A stretch of 64,000 nucleotides of DNA from Agromyces salentinus (GCF_009749395.1 NZ_WBIR01000003.1:62001-126000), one strand, 5' to 3'. Counted from the stretch's first letter, positions 10,447 through 20,921 are shown. Translations and numbers: made by a program. Notes: generated by a model not told the origin, from the letters alone.

Positions 10447-11115
10447 ATGACGAAGGGCGGCGAGGGGCGCGCAGCCGGGCGGGCCGCGAGGTCGGGGGTG
10501 CCGGCGCCGGCACGTGCGCAGCCGCCGTCGGCCCGGTCGTCGACGGGCGCGGTGCCCGGGGGAGTCGGGGGCCTGTCTGCAACCGGAGCGGTCCTCGTCC
10601 CGGAGCGAGTCGTCGCGCGCGTCCGCCGCCATGCGCGGGTGCTCGTGTTCCCGGCCGCGCTGCTCGTGGTCGTGGCCGGACTCACCGCCTACGCGGTCGG
10701 TGCGTTCGAGGAGCCCTGGCAGGTGATCGCCGCGCTCGCCGCGGGGGTCGTGCTCGTCCTGGTCGGCTCCGTGCTGCCCTTCCTCGCCTGGCTGACGCGC
10801 CGCGCGACGATCACCACCCGGCGCGTGATCGTGCGTCACGGAGTCGTGTCCCGCACGCGCCAGGAGCTCCTGAACAGTAGGGCGACCGATGTCGACGTCC
10901 GCGCCGGTTGGGTGCAGTCCATGTTCGGCTCGGGCGACGTGCGCATCAACACCGGACACGACCGCGTGCTGGTCATCCGGGACGCGCCGCGGGCCGAACT
11001 CGTCCAGGCCGCGCTCCAGGAGTTGATGGACCCGTCGAGTCCCGCCGCCGCCGAGCATCGGCGCGCGATGCGGGAGATGCCAGAGGGCGACACGGTCGCC
11101 TGGGACCGGCGCTGA
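10447..11115 (+). CDS. PH-domain (bPH_2/DUF304) membrane protein
   Basis: 222 aa. A Pro/Ala-rich cytoplasmic N-terminus of about 45 residues is followed by two membrane helices (about 68-90 and 95-118). A bacterial PH-like domain follows: TRRATITTRRVIVRHGVVSRTRQEL, then the SGDVRINTG strand. Such proteins next to birA are conserved in actinobacteria but their function is not established. It starts 7 bp after birA. The C-terminus is charged and cytoplasmic. Confidence 0.85.
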   Translation: MTKGGEGRAAGRAARSGVPAPARAQPPSARSSTGAVPGGVGGLSATGAVLVPERVVARVRRHARVLVFPAALLVVVAGLTAYAVGAFEEPWQVIAALAAGVVLVLVGSVLPFLAWLTRRATITTRRVIVRHGVVSRTRQELLNSRATDVDVRAGWVQSMFGSGDVRINTGHDRVLVIRDAPRAELVQAALQELMDPSSPAAAEHRRAMREMPEGDTVAWDRR

Positions 11116-11207
11116 ACCGGTTCGCGCGCGGCACACGGTTTCGGGGCGTAACCTAGAAGGTCTGACTCGTGCGCCCCCGAGCGCGAGCAGGCCTATGGAG
11201 GTTTCCC

Positions 11208-12059
11208 GTGGACGAATGCAGGCACGGTTTCGAAGCCGGAATGTGCGCGACGTGCTTTCCGCCGCCCGAGCCCGCTCCCAAGCCGGTCGTCGCGACCGTT
11301 CGCGCGCCGCGCTCGTCCATCGGCATCGGCGGCACCGTCACGCGTGCGAGGCGCGCCCCCGCACGGGTGGCCGGCACGCGCGGCGTCCAGGCCGAGCTCG
11401 CGCCCGTCGACCCCAAGGGCGTGCGCATCTACCACGTGACGCACATCGAGAACCTCGCGTCCATCCTCGGCGAGGGCGCCATCCTCGCCGATGCCGCGGG
11501 CGCCGAGCCCGAGGTCGACCTCGCGGCCCCGGCCGCTCGGGAGTTCCGGCGCGCGGCGCCCGTCGAGGGCACCGACCAGGTGGTCGCCGACTACGTCCCG
11601 TTCCTGCTCTCGACCGACGCCCACCTCTGGGAGGCCCTGCGCACCGGCTCGCCCGACCCGCGCCTCGCCGAGGCCGCGGTCTCGCGGCCGGCATCCGACC
11701 ACGTGCTCTTCGTGACCGATGTGGCGGCTGCGGTCGGCCCCCGCACCGAGGACGTCGGCACGGTCGCGATCACCGAGACGGATGTCGCGGCCACCGGGTC
11801 CGTCTCGGCCTCCGATTGGCCCGACGTGCTGCGCTCGCTGCGTCGCCTGCACCGCGACGACGACGGGGCGCAGCTCCTCGCCGCCGAGTTCCTCGTGCGC
11901 GAATGCCTGCCGATCGAGCGCGTCCGCCTCATCGCCGTCGCGAACGACCGGGTGCGCGATCGGGTCAAGGCCGCCCTCGACGCCGTGGGACTCGCGACGC
12001 GCGTCGCCGTGTACCCGCCGTGGTTCCAGCCCGCCGGCGGTCAGGCCCTCGAAGACTGA
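11208..12059 (+). CDS. DarT-like (DUF4433) ADP-ribosyltransferase with N-terminal Cys/His cluster
   Basis: 283 aa. The GTG at 11208 is preceded by a perfect GGAGG 6 nt upstream, so I prefer it to GTG 11169. The first 20 residues hold C-x-H-x6-C-x2-C (CRHGFEAGMCATC), a likely zinc site. After an Ala/Pro/Arg linker, the DUF4433 fold starts at RIYHVTHIENLASIL (NAD-binding His/Thr strand) and continues with DYVPFLLS and the late AEFLVRECLPIERV, where DarT toxins carry their catalytic Glu. DarT modifies thymidine in single-stranded DNA. No DarG-type macrodomain antitoxin lies next to it. It may be a diverged housekeeping member; target unknown. Confidence 0.75.
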   Translation: MDECRHGFEAGMCATCFPPPEPAPKPVVATVRAPRSSIGIGGTVTRARRAPARVAGTRGVQAELAPVDPKGVRIYHVTHIENLASILGEGAILADAAGAEPEVDLAAPAAREFRRAAPVEGTDQVVADYVPFLLSTDAHLWEALRTGSPDPRLAEAAVSRPASDHVLFVTDVAAAVGPRTEDVGTVAITETDVAATGSVSASDWPDVLRSLRRLHRDDDGAQLLAAEFLVRECLPIERVRLIAVANDRVRDRVKAALDAVGLATRVAVYPPWFQPAGGQALED

Positions 12060-12622
12060 TCGGCCGAGGCATCCGCCTCGCCGGGTTCCTCGAAGAGGGT
12101 GCGCTGCGCCTCCTCGACCCTGGCGAGGTTCGAGAGCCCGTCGGTGCGGTGGTGGCCGAACACCCAGTAGCGGTACAGCACGAAGCGGAACGCCGTGCCC
12201 AGGCCCAGGCCGACGACGTTCGTCGCGATGTTGTCGGCGAGCAGGCTCGTGTAGCCCAACAGGTGGTGGCTGATCCACAGGCAGCCGAGCGCGATGAGCA
12301 TGCCCCCGATGGAGACGACGACGTACTCGCCGAACTCGCGCACGTAATTGCGCCTGCGGTGGTTGCGGAAGGTCCAGTACCGGTTGCCCAGCCAGTTGAA
12401 GACGATCGCGACGCTCGTCGAGATCGTCTTCGCGCCGATCGCGGACTGCGCCCAGTGGTCGTCGCCGAAGACGCCGAGGCGCAGCAGGTTGAACAGTGCC
12501 ACGTCGATGACGAGGCCGATGAGCCCCACGACGCCGAACTTCAGGGCGTAGGCGAGCAGCCCGTCCCAGGCCCGTGCGAGCGCACCCGCCGGGCGTTCGT
12601 GGCTCGTGGTTCGGCTGGGCAC
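12041..12622 (-). CDS. GtrA family membrane protein
   Basis: 193 aa from GTG 12622; the reading also allows GTG 12628. TAGGAT at 12629-12634 lies 6 nt before 12622, suggesting a leaderless start. Four membrane helices are visible, with family motifs KFGVVGLIGLVIDVALFNLL, NRYWTF and FRFVLYRYWVF. GtrA proteins are thought to flip or help transfer polyprenyl-linked sugars. The C-terminal 30 residues are acidic and soluble. It overlaps the tail of the DarT-like gene by 19 bp on the opposite strand. Confidence 0.9.
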   Translation of the reverse strand: MPSRTTSHERPAGALARAWDGLLAYALKFGVVGLIGLVIDVALFNLLRLGVFGDDHWAQSAIGAKTISTSVAIVFNWLGNRYWTFRNHRRRNYVREFGEYVVVSIGGMLIALGCLWISHHLLGYTSLLADNIATNVVGLGLGTAFRFVLYRYWVFGHHRTDGLSNLARVEEAQRTLFEEPGEADASADQSSRA

Positions 12623-12651
12623 CGGCACATCCTATGCCGTCGGATGCCGCC

Positions 12652-12657
12652 TAGACT
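12652..12657 (+). promoter_or_regulatory. -10 element for purK
   Basis: TAGACT lies 75 bp before the purK GTG, giving a leader of about 68 nt that ends in the AGAAGGAG ribosome site. A short in-frame GTG reading (12664 to the purK start) exists in the leader, but nothing supports its being coding. Confidence 0.45.
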
Positions 12658-12731
12658 GAACGGGTGACGCCGCGACCGCGGCCCGGCTCCATTCGCGGGT
12701 CGATTCCATCCCGAGCAGAAGGAGCGACCGC

Positions 12732-13862
12732 GTGCGAGTCGGAGTGATCGGCGGCGGACAGCTCGCCCGGATGATGATCCCCGCGGCGATCGAGTTGGGC
12801 GTCGACCTCCGAGTGCTCGCCGAGGCCGACGGCATGTCCGCGGCGATCGCGGCCGACCGCGTCGGCGACTACACCGACCTCGAGACCGTGCTCGCATTCG
12901 CGCGCGAGGTCGACGTGATCACGTTCGACCACGAGCACGTGCCCCAGGACGTGCTGCGCGGGCTCGTCGATGCCGGCGTCGCCGTGCACCCGGGCCCCGA
13001 TCCGCTGCGATTCGCGCAGGACAAGCTGCTGATGCGCGAGCGGCTCTCGGAGCTCGGCCTCCCCGTGCCCGACTGGGCGAGGGTCGAGTCGGCCGCGGAG
13101 CTCGACGCCTTCATCGACGCGCACGGCGGCACGGCGGTCGTGAAGACCCCGCGCGGCGGCTACGACGGCAAGGGCGTGCGCGTCGTCCGTACCGCGGCCG
13201 AGGTGCACGAGTGGTTCGCCACCGCCGCCGAGGACGGCCGCGGGGGAGCCCTGCTCGTCGAGGAGCTCGTCGACTTCCGCCGCGAGCTCGCGCAGCTGGT
13301 CGCCCGACGGCCCTCGGGCGAGACGGTCGCCTGGCCGCTCGTCGAGACGGTCCAGGTCGGCGGCGTCTGCAGCGAGGTCATCGCGCCCGCGCCGCACGCT
13401 GCCGGGCGCATGTCCGACGTCGCCGCCGAGATCGCCTTCGCCGTGGCCGAGGGACTCGGCGTCACCGGCGTCATGGCGGTCGAGCTCTTCGAGACGACCG
13501 ACGAGCGGATCCTCGTGAACGAACTCGCGATGCGACCCCACAACAGCGGCCACTGGTCCATGGACGGCGCGACCACCGGCCAGTTCGAGCAGCACCTGCG
13601 CGCCGTGCTCGACCTGCCGCTCGGCGGCACCGGCATGCACGCCGACTGGTCGGTCATGGTCAACATCCTCGGCGGCCCCGAGGAGGGCTCGCTCGCCGAC
13701 CGCTACGAGCGGGCGCTCTCCGAGCACCCGACCGCGAAGCTCCACAACTACGGCAAGGCGCCGAGGCCCGGTCGCAAGGTGGGTCACGTCACCGCGGTGG
13801 GCGACGACCTCGACACCGTGGTGTACGAGGCTCGTGCGGCCGCGGCGGCCTTCCAGGACTGA
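12732..13862 (+). CDS. purK: N5-carboxyaminoimidazole ribonucleotide synthase
   Basis: 376 aa, GTG start with an AGAAGGAG ribosome site. The N-terminal pre-ATP-grasp motif is GGGQLARM (7-14), with TFDHEHV near 64-70. The ATP-grasp loop is TPRGGYDGKG (139-148), and NELAMRPHNSGHWS near 260 binds Mg-ATP. It converts AIR, ATP and bicarbonate to N5-CAIR in purine synthesis. purE follows after 78 bp. Normal length, all key motifs present. Confidence 0.96.
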   Translation: MRVGVIGGGQLARMMIPAAIELGVDLRVLAEADGMSAAIAADRVGDYTDLETVLAFAREVDVITFDHEHVPQDVLRGLVDAGVAVHPGPDPLRFAQDKLLMRERLSELGLPVPDWARVESAAELDAFIDAHGGTAVVKTPRGGYDGKGVRVVRTAAEVHEWFATAAEDGRGGALLVEELVDFRRELAQLVARRPSGETVAWPLVETVQVGGVCSEVIAPAPHAAGRMSDVAAEIAFAVAEGLGVTGVMAVELFETTDERILVNELAMRPHNSGHWSMDGATTGQFEQHLRAVLDLPLGGTGMHADWSVMVNILGGPEEGSLADRYERALSEHPTAKLHNYGKAPRPGRKVGHVTAVGDDLDTVVYEARAAAAAFQD

Positions 13863-13928
13863 GCCTCCGGCGATCGGGCCGCTCCGGCCACCCCGGGCGC
13901 CCTGCGGCGATCTGCCAGCCCGGCATCC

Positions 13929-13934
13929 TAAGAT
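13929..13934 (+). promoter_or_regulatory. -10 element for purE
   Basis: TAAGAT lies 6 nt before the purE GTG at 13941, again at leaderless spacing. It suggests that purE can be transcribed apart from purK. Confidence 0.45.
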
Positions 13935-13940
13935 CGTCGG

Positions 13941-14444
13941 GTGACTGCAGCAGCTGGCCCGCTCGTGGGCGTCGTGATGGGTTCCGACTCCGACTGGAAC
14001 GTGATGCGCGACGCATCCGTCGTGCTCGACGAGTTCGGCATCGACCACGAGGTCGAGGTGCTCTCGGCCCACCGCACGCCCGAGAAGATGATCGCGTACG
14101 GCAAGGATGCGGCCGCTCGCGGACTCAAGGTCATCATCGCCGGAGCCGGCGGCGCGGCCCACCTGCCCGGCATGCTCGCCTCGGTCACCACGCTGCCCGT
14201 CATCGGCGTCCCCGTGCCGCTGTCCAGGCTCGACGGGCTCGATTCGCTGCTGTCCATCGTGCAGATGCCGGGCGGCATCCCGGTCGCGACCATGGCGATC
14301 GGCGGCGCGAAGAACGCGGGCCTCTACGCCGTGCGCGTGCTCGGGGCATCCGATCCCGCGCTCGCCGATGCGCTGGCGGCCTACGCCGAAGCCCTCGCCG
14401 CGCTCGTCGAGGAGAAGAACGAACGGTTGAAGTCGACCCGATGA
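13941..14444 (+). CDS. purE: N5-CAIR mutase, class I PurE
   Basis: 167 aa. It shows [10 protein letters not shown] (10-19), SAHRTPEKM with the catalytic His near 45, [11 protein letters not shown] and [12 protein letters not shown]. These are the hallmarks of class I PurE, which shifts the carboxylate of N5-CAIR to carbon 4. It pairs functionally with purK. Its stop overlaps the ATG of the LCP gene (ATGA), so the two are translationally coupled. Confidence 0.96.
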   Translation: MTAAAGPLVGVVMGSDSDWNVMRDASVVLDEFGIDHEVEVLSAHRTPEKMIAYGKDAAARGLKVIIAGAGGAAHLPGMLASVTTLPVIGVPVPLSRLDGLDSLLSIVQMPGGIPVATMAIGGAKNAGLYAVRVLGASDPALADALAAYAEALAALVEEKNERLKSTR

Positions 14445-15817
14445 CGCTCGCTGCAAGCCCGATCCGGTTCCCCGACGCCGCCTCGCGCACGGTGATGACC
14501 CGCCGCGCCTGGTGGCTCGTGGCGATGAACTTCCTGGTGCCGGGCTCCGCGCAGGTGCTGGCTGGCGACCGGCGCCTCGGCCGGTTCGGCCTGGGTGCGA
14601 CGCTCACCCTCTGGACCCTCGCGGTGGTCGCGCTCGTCGTCTGGCTCCTCTGGCCGACGGTCATCTACACCGTGGTCTCCACGAGCATCACGCTCTGGGT
14701 CATCGCCGCGCTGCTGCTCTTCTACGCGGTGCTGTGGGTCGTGCTCACGCTCGACACGCTGCGGCTCGTGCGGCTCGTGAAGACGGCGCCGTCGGCGCGC
14801 GCCTGGGTCGCCCTGCTCTCGGTCGCCCTCATGGTCGTGCTCTCGGGCGGAGCCGCGTACGGCGCGTACTTCGCGACGACGGCGAGCGGGTTCCTCTCCT
14901 CCGTCTTCGTCGCGGGCCCGACCGAACCGCCCGTCGACGGCCGCTACAACATCCTCCTGCTCGGCGGAGACGCCGGGCCCGACCGCGATGGCATGCGACC
15001 CGACAGCATGAGCGTCGTCAGCATCGACGCCGAGACCGGGCAGGCCGTGACCATCGGCCTGCCGCGCGACTTCGTGGACGTGCCGTTCCCCGAGGATTCT
15101 CCGCTCTACCAGGTCTACCCCGAGGGCTACGGCGCGATCGACGGGTGCGAGGTCGACGTCTGCCAGCTCAACTCGATCTACACCGAGGTCGAGCTGAAGT
15201 CCCCCGAGATGTACCCGAATGCCGTCTCCGAGGGCAGCGAGCCCGGCATCGAGGGCATGCGGGATGCCGCGGAGGGCATCACCGGGCTCACGATCCAGTA
15301 CTACGTGCTGATCGACATGCAGGGCTTCGAGCAGCTCATCGATGCGCTGGGCGGCGTGGACATCAACGTCGAGACGCGCATCCCGATCGGCGGCGACGAG
15401 GACAACAACGGGGTCGACGGGTGGATCGAACCCGGGCAGCAGCACCTCAACGGCTACCACGCGCTCTGGTACGGCCGCGCGCGCTACGGCGTGGCGGGCG
15501 GCGACTACGAGCGCATGCAGCGCCAGCACAACCTCGAGGCCGCGATCCTCGAGCAGTTCACCCCGGCCAACGTGCTCACGCAGTTCCAGGGTGTCGCCAG
15601 CGCCGGCGCCGACACGGTGAAGACCGACATCCCGCAGTCGATGCTGGGGTACTTCGTGAACCTCGGGTTGAAGACGAAGGAGTTGCCCATCATCACCGTC
15701 TCGCTGACGCCCGAGAACGGCGTCGACTCCGCCGAGGACCCCGACTACGAGTACGTGCGCCAGCTCATCGACCAGGCCCTCGTCCCGCCGACGGCTGAGC
15801 CGGAGGACGTCGGCTGA
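14441..15817 (+). CDS. LCP (LytR-CpsA-Psr) family glycopolymer ligase
   Basis: 458 aa. A conserved [14 protein letters not shown] stretch precedes three or four membrane helices (about 52-145). The extracellular LCP domain starts at [11 protein letters not shown] (169-179). It has [11 protein letters not shown] (186-196), GLPRD (206-210), the pyrophosphate-binding basic strand [18 protein letters not shown], and paired Cys in [15 protein letters not shown] enzymes move polyprenyl-pyrophosphate-linked glycans onto peptidoglycan. Here it borders a large glycan island, so it is a candidate anchoring enzyme for that polymer. It is coupled to purE by ATGA. Confidence 0.92.
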   Translation: MTLAASPIRFPDAASRTVMTRRAWWLVAMNFLVPGSAQVLAGDRRLGRFGLGATLTLWTLAVVALVVWLLWPTVIYTVVSTSITLWVIAALLLFYAVLWVVLTLDTLRLVRLVKTAPSARAWVALLSVALMVVLSGGAAYGAYFATTASGFLSSVFVAGPTEPPVDGRYNILLLGGDAGPDRDGMRPDSMSVVSIDAETGQAVTIGLPRDFVDVPFPEDSPLYQVYPEGYGAIDGCEVDVCQLNSIYTEVELKSPEMYPNAVSEGSEPGIEGMRDAAEGITGLTIQYYVLIDMQGFEQLIDALGGVDINVETRIPIGGDEDNNGVDGWIEPGQQHLNGYHALWYGRARYGVAGGDYERMQRQHNLEAAILEQFTPANVLTQFQGVASAGADTVKTDIPQSMLGYFVNLGLKTKELPIITVSLTPENGVDSAEDPDYEYVRQLIDQALVPPTAEPEDVG

Positions 15818-15855
15818 GCCGGCAGGCGTCACCCAGCTCCGGCGGCGACGCGGGG

Positions 15856-16998
15856 TCAGAGGTCGGCGTGCAGCTGCCACACCCGCTCGGCCGTGTCGCG
15901 CCAGCTGAAGGCACGTGCGCGATCACTCGAGGTGACCGACAGGCGTTCGGCCAGCGAGGACTGTTCGACGACCGAGGTGACGGCCGCGGCCAGCCGATCG
16001 GCGTAGCCGCCTGATCCGATCGTGACGGCGAGGCCCGATTCGGCCGCGACCTCGAGATGCGTCGCCGTCGTCGAGTGGATGACCGGCACGCCGAGGCTGA
16101 AGGCCTCGATGAGTCCGGTCGCCGCACCGTCGTCGTGGCCGGGCGCCACCACGGCCGTGGCGCCCGAGAGCACCACGGCGAGGTCGGCCGCGTCCTCGCA
16201 TTCGACCGCCCGGACGAGGCGCGGGTCGACGCCGGACTCCTCCGCGACGGTGGCGAGGTGCACCTCTCCCCAGGTCGCCGGGCCGATGACGACCAAGGGG
16301 ATGTCGGGGACGCCCGGTCGGCCGAGCGCCTCGAGCAGGTCGACGATGCCCGCGCGCGGTTCGAGCGTGCCCGCCGTCACCAGGTACTGCGACGGAAGGC
16401 CGAGCCGCGTCGCCCGGAGGGAGGCCTCGAGTTCGGCCGGACGTACGAGTCCCGGCCGCGGGGCCGTGCCGATCACGCGGACGCGATCTCCGAAGTCGGC
16501 GACCTCCGCGAGCCGCTCGGCGAGCGCGTGCGTCGGGACCACGATCGCATCGGCGTGCCGGCGTGCACGCTTCAGCATCGATCGCGCCCAGGTCACGTGC
16601 GACGGGGTGAGCGCCTCGGGGTGCGTCCACGGGGCGAGGTCGTGCAGCGTCACGACGACCTGGTCGCCGCTGACCGTCCGGTCGTGCCGGCGGAGCGGGG
16701 CGAAGAGCCCCGGTGCATGGATCATGCCGCCGCCGGGGGAGCTCGTGAGACCGAGCTGCCAGGCCGCCGTCAGCTCCCGGCGCGCGAGGGAGGTCTTGTA
16801 CAGGCCCGAGAGGCCGGGGAACATGGCCTCGACGCGGGCGTAGTCGGTCGCCGAGGAGGCCGAGACGATGCCCTCGACGTCGCATCCCGAGGGCGCATTC
16901 GCGACGAGTGCGGTGGTGAGGGCCTGGGTGTACACCCCGAGCGGGCCCGGGACCGGTGCGATCACCTGATCGACGACCATCCGGAGTGTGGTGGACAT
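15856..16998 (-). CDS. Glycosyltransferase family 4
   Basis: 380 aa. A GT-B enzyme: the N-terminal half contains VVVTLHDLAPWTHPEAL and PTHALAERLAEVADF. The C-terminal half contains YLVTAGTLEPRAGI, PLVVIGPATWGEV and the nucleotide-sugar Glu region GAATGLIEAFSLGVPVI. This pattern is typical of mannosyl- or rhamnosyltransferases using NDP-sugars. The ATG at 16998 has GAGGAG just upstream, and TAGATT at 17033-17038 is a likely -10. It converges on the LCP gene and diverges from the GlfT1-like gene. Donor and acceptor unknown. Confidence 0.85.
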   Translation of the reverse strand: MSTTLRMVVDQVIAPVPGPLGVYTQALTTALVANAPSGCDVEGIVSASSATDYARVEAMFPGLSGLYKTSLARRELTAAWQLGLTSSPGGGMIHAPGLFAPLRRHDRTVSGDQVVVTLHDLAPWTHPEALTPSHVTWARSMLKRARRHADAIVVPTHALAERLAEVADFGDRVRVIGTAPRPGLVRPAELEASLRATRLGLPSQYLVTAGTLEPRAGIVDLLEALGRPGVPDIPLVVIGPATWGEVHLATVAEESGVDPRLVRAVECEDAADLAVVLSGATAVVAPGHDDGAATGLIEAFSLGVPVIHSTTATHLEVAAESGLAVTIGSGGYADRLAAAVTSVVEQSSLAERLSVTSSDRARAFSWRDTAERVWQLHADL

Positions 16999-17141
16999 GC
17001 ATCTCCTCGTCCGCTCGATGACAACCCTGCAAATCTACCGGTCGCAGCGCCGCGAATCCGACGGGAAGGCCTGCCCATGGTCGGCACGCCGGCCGAAGGC
17101 AGGGCAAGATGGAATGTCCCCCAGAGCTTGATGAGAGTCAG

Positions 17142-18089
17142 ATGAGTCCGAACCGGCATCCACCGCGCGTCGTCGCAGTCGTCGTGGCCTACAACCGTCG
17201 CGACCTGCTCGTCGAGGTCCTCCAGGCGTTGGCCTCGCAGCGCACCCCCGTCGCCCGGGTCGTCGTCATCGACAACGCCTCCACCGACGACACCGCCGAC
17301 GTCGCACGAGCCGCAGGCGACCTCGTCGACCTCGAGCAGCTGGCGCGCAACACGGGCGGCGCCGGCGGGTTCGCCGCAGGCATGGCCGTGGCGCTCGAAC
17401 GCCATGACCCCGACTGGCTGTGGCTCATGGACGACGACACGGTGCCGACCGAAGGGGCCCTCGAGGCGCTGCTCACGTCGGTCGAGGGCACCGATGTCGC
17501 GGCGGCGGGCTCCCGCGTCATCTGGACCGACGGCACCGAGCATCCCATGAACACGCCTCGAGCCAAGCCGTTCGCGGCCAAGGCCGAACGGGTCGCGGCC
17601 GCCAGGGCGGGTGGCATCCCGGTGCGCAGCACCTCGTTCGTCTCGATGCTCGTGCGCGCGGACGTCGTTCGCGAGGTCGGCCTGCCCATCGCCGACTACT
17701 TCATCTGGAACGACGACTTCGAGTACTCGACGCGCGTGCTCCGCGGTCGTCGCGGCCTGCACGTTCCGGCATCCGTGGTCGTGCACAAGACCAAGGTGCT
17801 CGGCGCCACCGACGCCGACCCCGGGCCCAGGTTCTATTACGAGGTGCGCAACAAGCTCTGGATGTTCCGTCGATCGCAGAGCCTCTCCGCGTTCGAGAAG
17901 CTCGTCTACGGCGGGTCCAGCGTCCGACGGTGGATCCGCACGTTCGCGAGGTCGGCCGACCGGCAGGTGCTCCGCGACGGCTGGAGGCGCGGCTACCGCG
18001 ACGGCACGCGCACGCGGCCGCGTCCGAACGGCTCGGCGCTCGCCGGGCTCGGCGGGGTCAGCGACGCCGTGCGCGCAGTGGAGCCCTGA
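17142..18089 (+). CDS. GT2 glycosyltransferase, GlfT1-like galactofuranosyltransferase
   Basis: 315 aa from ATG 17142 (MSPNRHPPRVVAVVVAYNRR); ATG 17109 is also in frame. GT-A fold: AYNRRDLL, VVVIDNASTDDT, NTGGAGGFAAGM, the metal-binding WLWLMDDDTVP near residue 95, and the acceptor motif FIWNDDFEYSTR near 187. The GGAGGF and MDDDT blocks are characteristic of UDP-galactofuranose transferases such as mycobacterial GlfT1. With glf and a GlfT2-like gene nearby, a role in starting a galactan is a fair inference. The next gene's ATG overlaps its stop. Confidence 0.82.
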   Translation: MSPNRHPPRVVAVVVAYNRRDLLVEVLQALASQRTPVARVVVIDNASTDDTADVARAAGDLVDLEQLARNTGGAGGFAAGMAVALERHDPDWLWLMDDDTVPTEGALEALLTSVEGTDVAAAGSRVIWTDGTEHPMNTPRAKPFAAKAERVAAARAGGIPVRSTSFVSMLVRADVVREVGLPIADYFIWNDDFEYSTRVLRGRRGLHVPASVVVHKTKVLGATDADPGPRFYYEVRNKLWMFRRSQSLSAFEKLVYGGSSVRRWIRTFARSADRQVLRDGWRRGYRDGTRTRPRPNGSALAGLGGVSDAVRAVEP

Positions 18090-18928
18090 TGGGGGAACCG
18101 TTCGCGCTGCTCATGCCGGTCTACCGCGGCGACGACGCGGCGCACTTCGCGAAGGCGTTCACGTCGAGCGTCACCCAGCAGTCGCGCCGGCCGGACCAGG
18201 TCGTCCTCGTGCAGGACGGACCGGTCGGGGAGCCGCTCGCCGCGGCGATCGAGGCCGCGATCGCCGGATGCCCGGTGCCGGTCGTCCACCATGTCATCGC
18301 CGAGAACGTCGGCCTCACGCGCGCCCTGACGGAGGGGCTCGCGCTGAGCGAGCACGACATCGTCGCCCGAATGGACGCTGACGACATCTCGCTGCCCGAA
18401 CGCTTCGCCAAGCAGGTGCCGCTCGTCGAGGGCGGCCTCGACCTGGTGGGCACCGGCATGCTCGAGTTCCTCGACGACGACGGCTCCATCGTGGGCAAGC
18501 GGGTGCCTCGAACGGATGCCGCCGACATCGCCGCATACTCCCGCTTCCACGATCCCTTCAGCCATCCCACCGTCGTCTACCGGCGTTCCGCGGTCGATCG
18601 CGTGGGCGGCTACCAGCCGATGGGACTGATGGAGGACTACTGGCTGTTCGCCCGCATGATCGCCGGCGGCGCAGCGGTCGGCAACCTCGCCGAGCCGCTC
18701 GTCATGTACCGCGTCGGGGCGGGAGCGTATGCGCGCCGCGGCGGCCGCGCGCAATGGCGCAGCGAGCTCGCCCTGCAGCGGGCTCTCCGCGCGATCGGCT
18801 TCACGACCAGGCGCCAGCACGTGCGCAACGTCGCCGTCCGAGGCCTCTACCGGTTCGTGCCCGAGCCGGTGCGCAAGGTCGCCTATCGGCGGTTCATCGC
18901 GAACGGCGGCGCGATCGCGGAGCACTGA
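18089..18928 (+). CDS. GT2 family glycosyltransferase
   Basis: 279 aa. It starts FALLMPVYRGDDAAHF, followed by VVLVQDGPVGEPL, NVGLTRALTEGL and the metal-binding ARMDADDISLPERF near 93. A WYL-like acceptor block is GYQPMGLMEDYWLFARM. It is close to capsule-type GT2 enzymes whose N-terminus reads MPVY. Start and stop overlap with the GlfT1-like gene (TGATG), so the two are coupled. The end is a convergent gap of 51 bp with rmlD, where I see no clear terminator. Sugar specificity unknown. Confidence 0.87.
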   Translation: MGEPFALLMPVYRGDDAAHFAKAFTSSVTQQSRRPDQVVLVQDGPVGEPLAAAIEAAIAGCPVPVVHHVIAENVGLTRALTEGLALSEHDIVARMDADDISLPERFAKQVPLVEGGLDLVGTGMLEFLDDDGSIVGKRVPRTDAADIAAYSRFHDPFSHPTVVYRRSAVDRVGGYQPMGLMEDYWLFARMIAGGAAVGNLAEPLVMYRVGAGAYARRGGRAQWRSELALQRALRAIGFTTRRQHVRNVAVRGLYRFVPEPVRKVAYRRFIANGGAIAEH

Positions 18929-18979
18929 GTCCGATGCGATCGTCCGAGATGCCGCGAAGAGATCAGGGAGCGCGACGGT

Positions 18980-19828
18980 TCAGGAAGCCGCGGGGGCAGC
19001 GATCCCCGATGCGGCGAGGGCCGCGCGCCAGTCCCGCATCGGCTCGAGGCCGGCGGTCCGCCAGGCGTCGTGGCCGAGCACGCTGAACGCCGGCCGAGGC
19101 GCCGGGCGGACGAACTCCGCGCTCGTCGTGGGCTGGACGCGTTCGGGGTCGAGCCCGGCCTCCTCGAGTACGGCGCGGGCGAACCCGAACCAGCTCGTGC
19201 GGCCGGAATTCGTGCCGTGGTAGATGCCGGCGGGGGCGTCGGCCTCGAGCAGTTCGCGGATTCGGGTCGCGAGATCGAACGTCCAGGTGGGCTGCCCGAC
19301 CTGGTCGTCGACGACGGTCCAGGTCTCGCGCTGGGCGGCGATGCGGAGCATGGTGGCGGCGAAGTTCGGCCCGTCCTCGCCGTAGAGCCAGGCCGTCCGG
19401 ACGACGTACGTGCCCTCGGGGTGCGCAGCGAGGGCCAACTCCTCGCCGGCCGCCTTGGTCCGGCCGTACGCGTTGATCGGATCCCGGGGCCGGTCTTCGG
19501 CGTACGGTTCGCTCGCGAACCCGTCGAAGACGTAGTCGGTCGAGACGGTCACGAGCTTCGCGCCGTGCTCGCGTGCGGCCTCGGCGAGGTTCGCCGCACC
19601 CGTCGCGTTGATCGCGTAGGCCTCGGCCTCGTGCGTCTCCGCGTCGTCGACCTTCGTGTACGCGGCGGCGTTGACCACCACGTCGTGGCCCGCGACGGCA
19701 TCGAGGACCGCCGCGGCATCCGTCACGTCGAGGTCTGCCCGGCCGAGGGCCGTGACCTCCCTGCCGTCGAACGCACGTTGCAGGTCGTGGCCGAGCATGC
19801 CGGCGGCCCCGGTGATGAGCACCCGCAC
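18980..19828 (-). CDS. rmlD: dTDP-4-dehydrorhamnose reductase
   Basis: 282 aa from GTG 19828. Extended SDR: NAD(P) motif GAAGMLG (7-13), NAAAYTKVDDAE, STDYVFDG, catalytic YGRTK and later YHGTNSG. It reduces dTDP-4-keto-L-rhamnose to dTDP-L-rhamnose. The start is 2 bp after the rmlB stop, so the two form one operon. With rmlC and rmlA on the other strand, the dTDP-rhamnose pathway is complete within 4.4 kb. Confidence 0.94.
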   Translation of the reverse strand: MRVLITGAAGMLGHDLQRAFDGREVTALGRADLDVTDAAAVLDAVAGHDVVVNAAAYTKVDDAETHEAEAYAINATGAANLAEAAREHGAKLVTVSTDYVFDGFASEPYAEDRPRDPINAYGRTKAAGEELALAAHPEGTYVVRTAWLYGEDGPNFAATMLRIAAQRETWTVVDDQVGQPTWTFDLATRIRELLEADAPAGIYHGTNSGRTSWFGFARAVLEEAGLDPERVQPTTSAEFVRPAPRPAFSVLGHDAWRTAGLEPMRDWRAALAASGIAAPAAS

Positions 19829-19830
19829 GC

Positions 19831-20868
<1,038 letters not shown>

Positions 20869-20921
20869 CCTTGAGCGCTTCGCGCGCGAAGTTCGGGACG
20901 TCGAGAGCGAGGAGGGCCCAC

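Noticed and set aside
11208-12622. DarT-like gene plus gtrA as a toxin-antitoxin pair
   Set aside because: GtrA is a four-helix membrane protein with no macrodomain, lies on the opposite strand, and has an established glycan role.
12664-12747. 27-codon GTG reading frame in the purK leader, as a possible leader peptide
   Set aside because: No conserved feature, no run of regulatory codons and no attenuator hairpin seen.
13211-14440. Extension of the LCP frame through purK and purE
   Set aside because: Shadow of purK and purE. The true start overlaps the purE stop at 14441.
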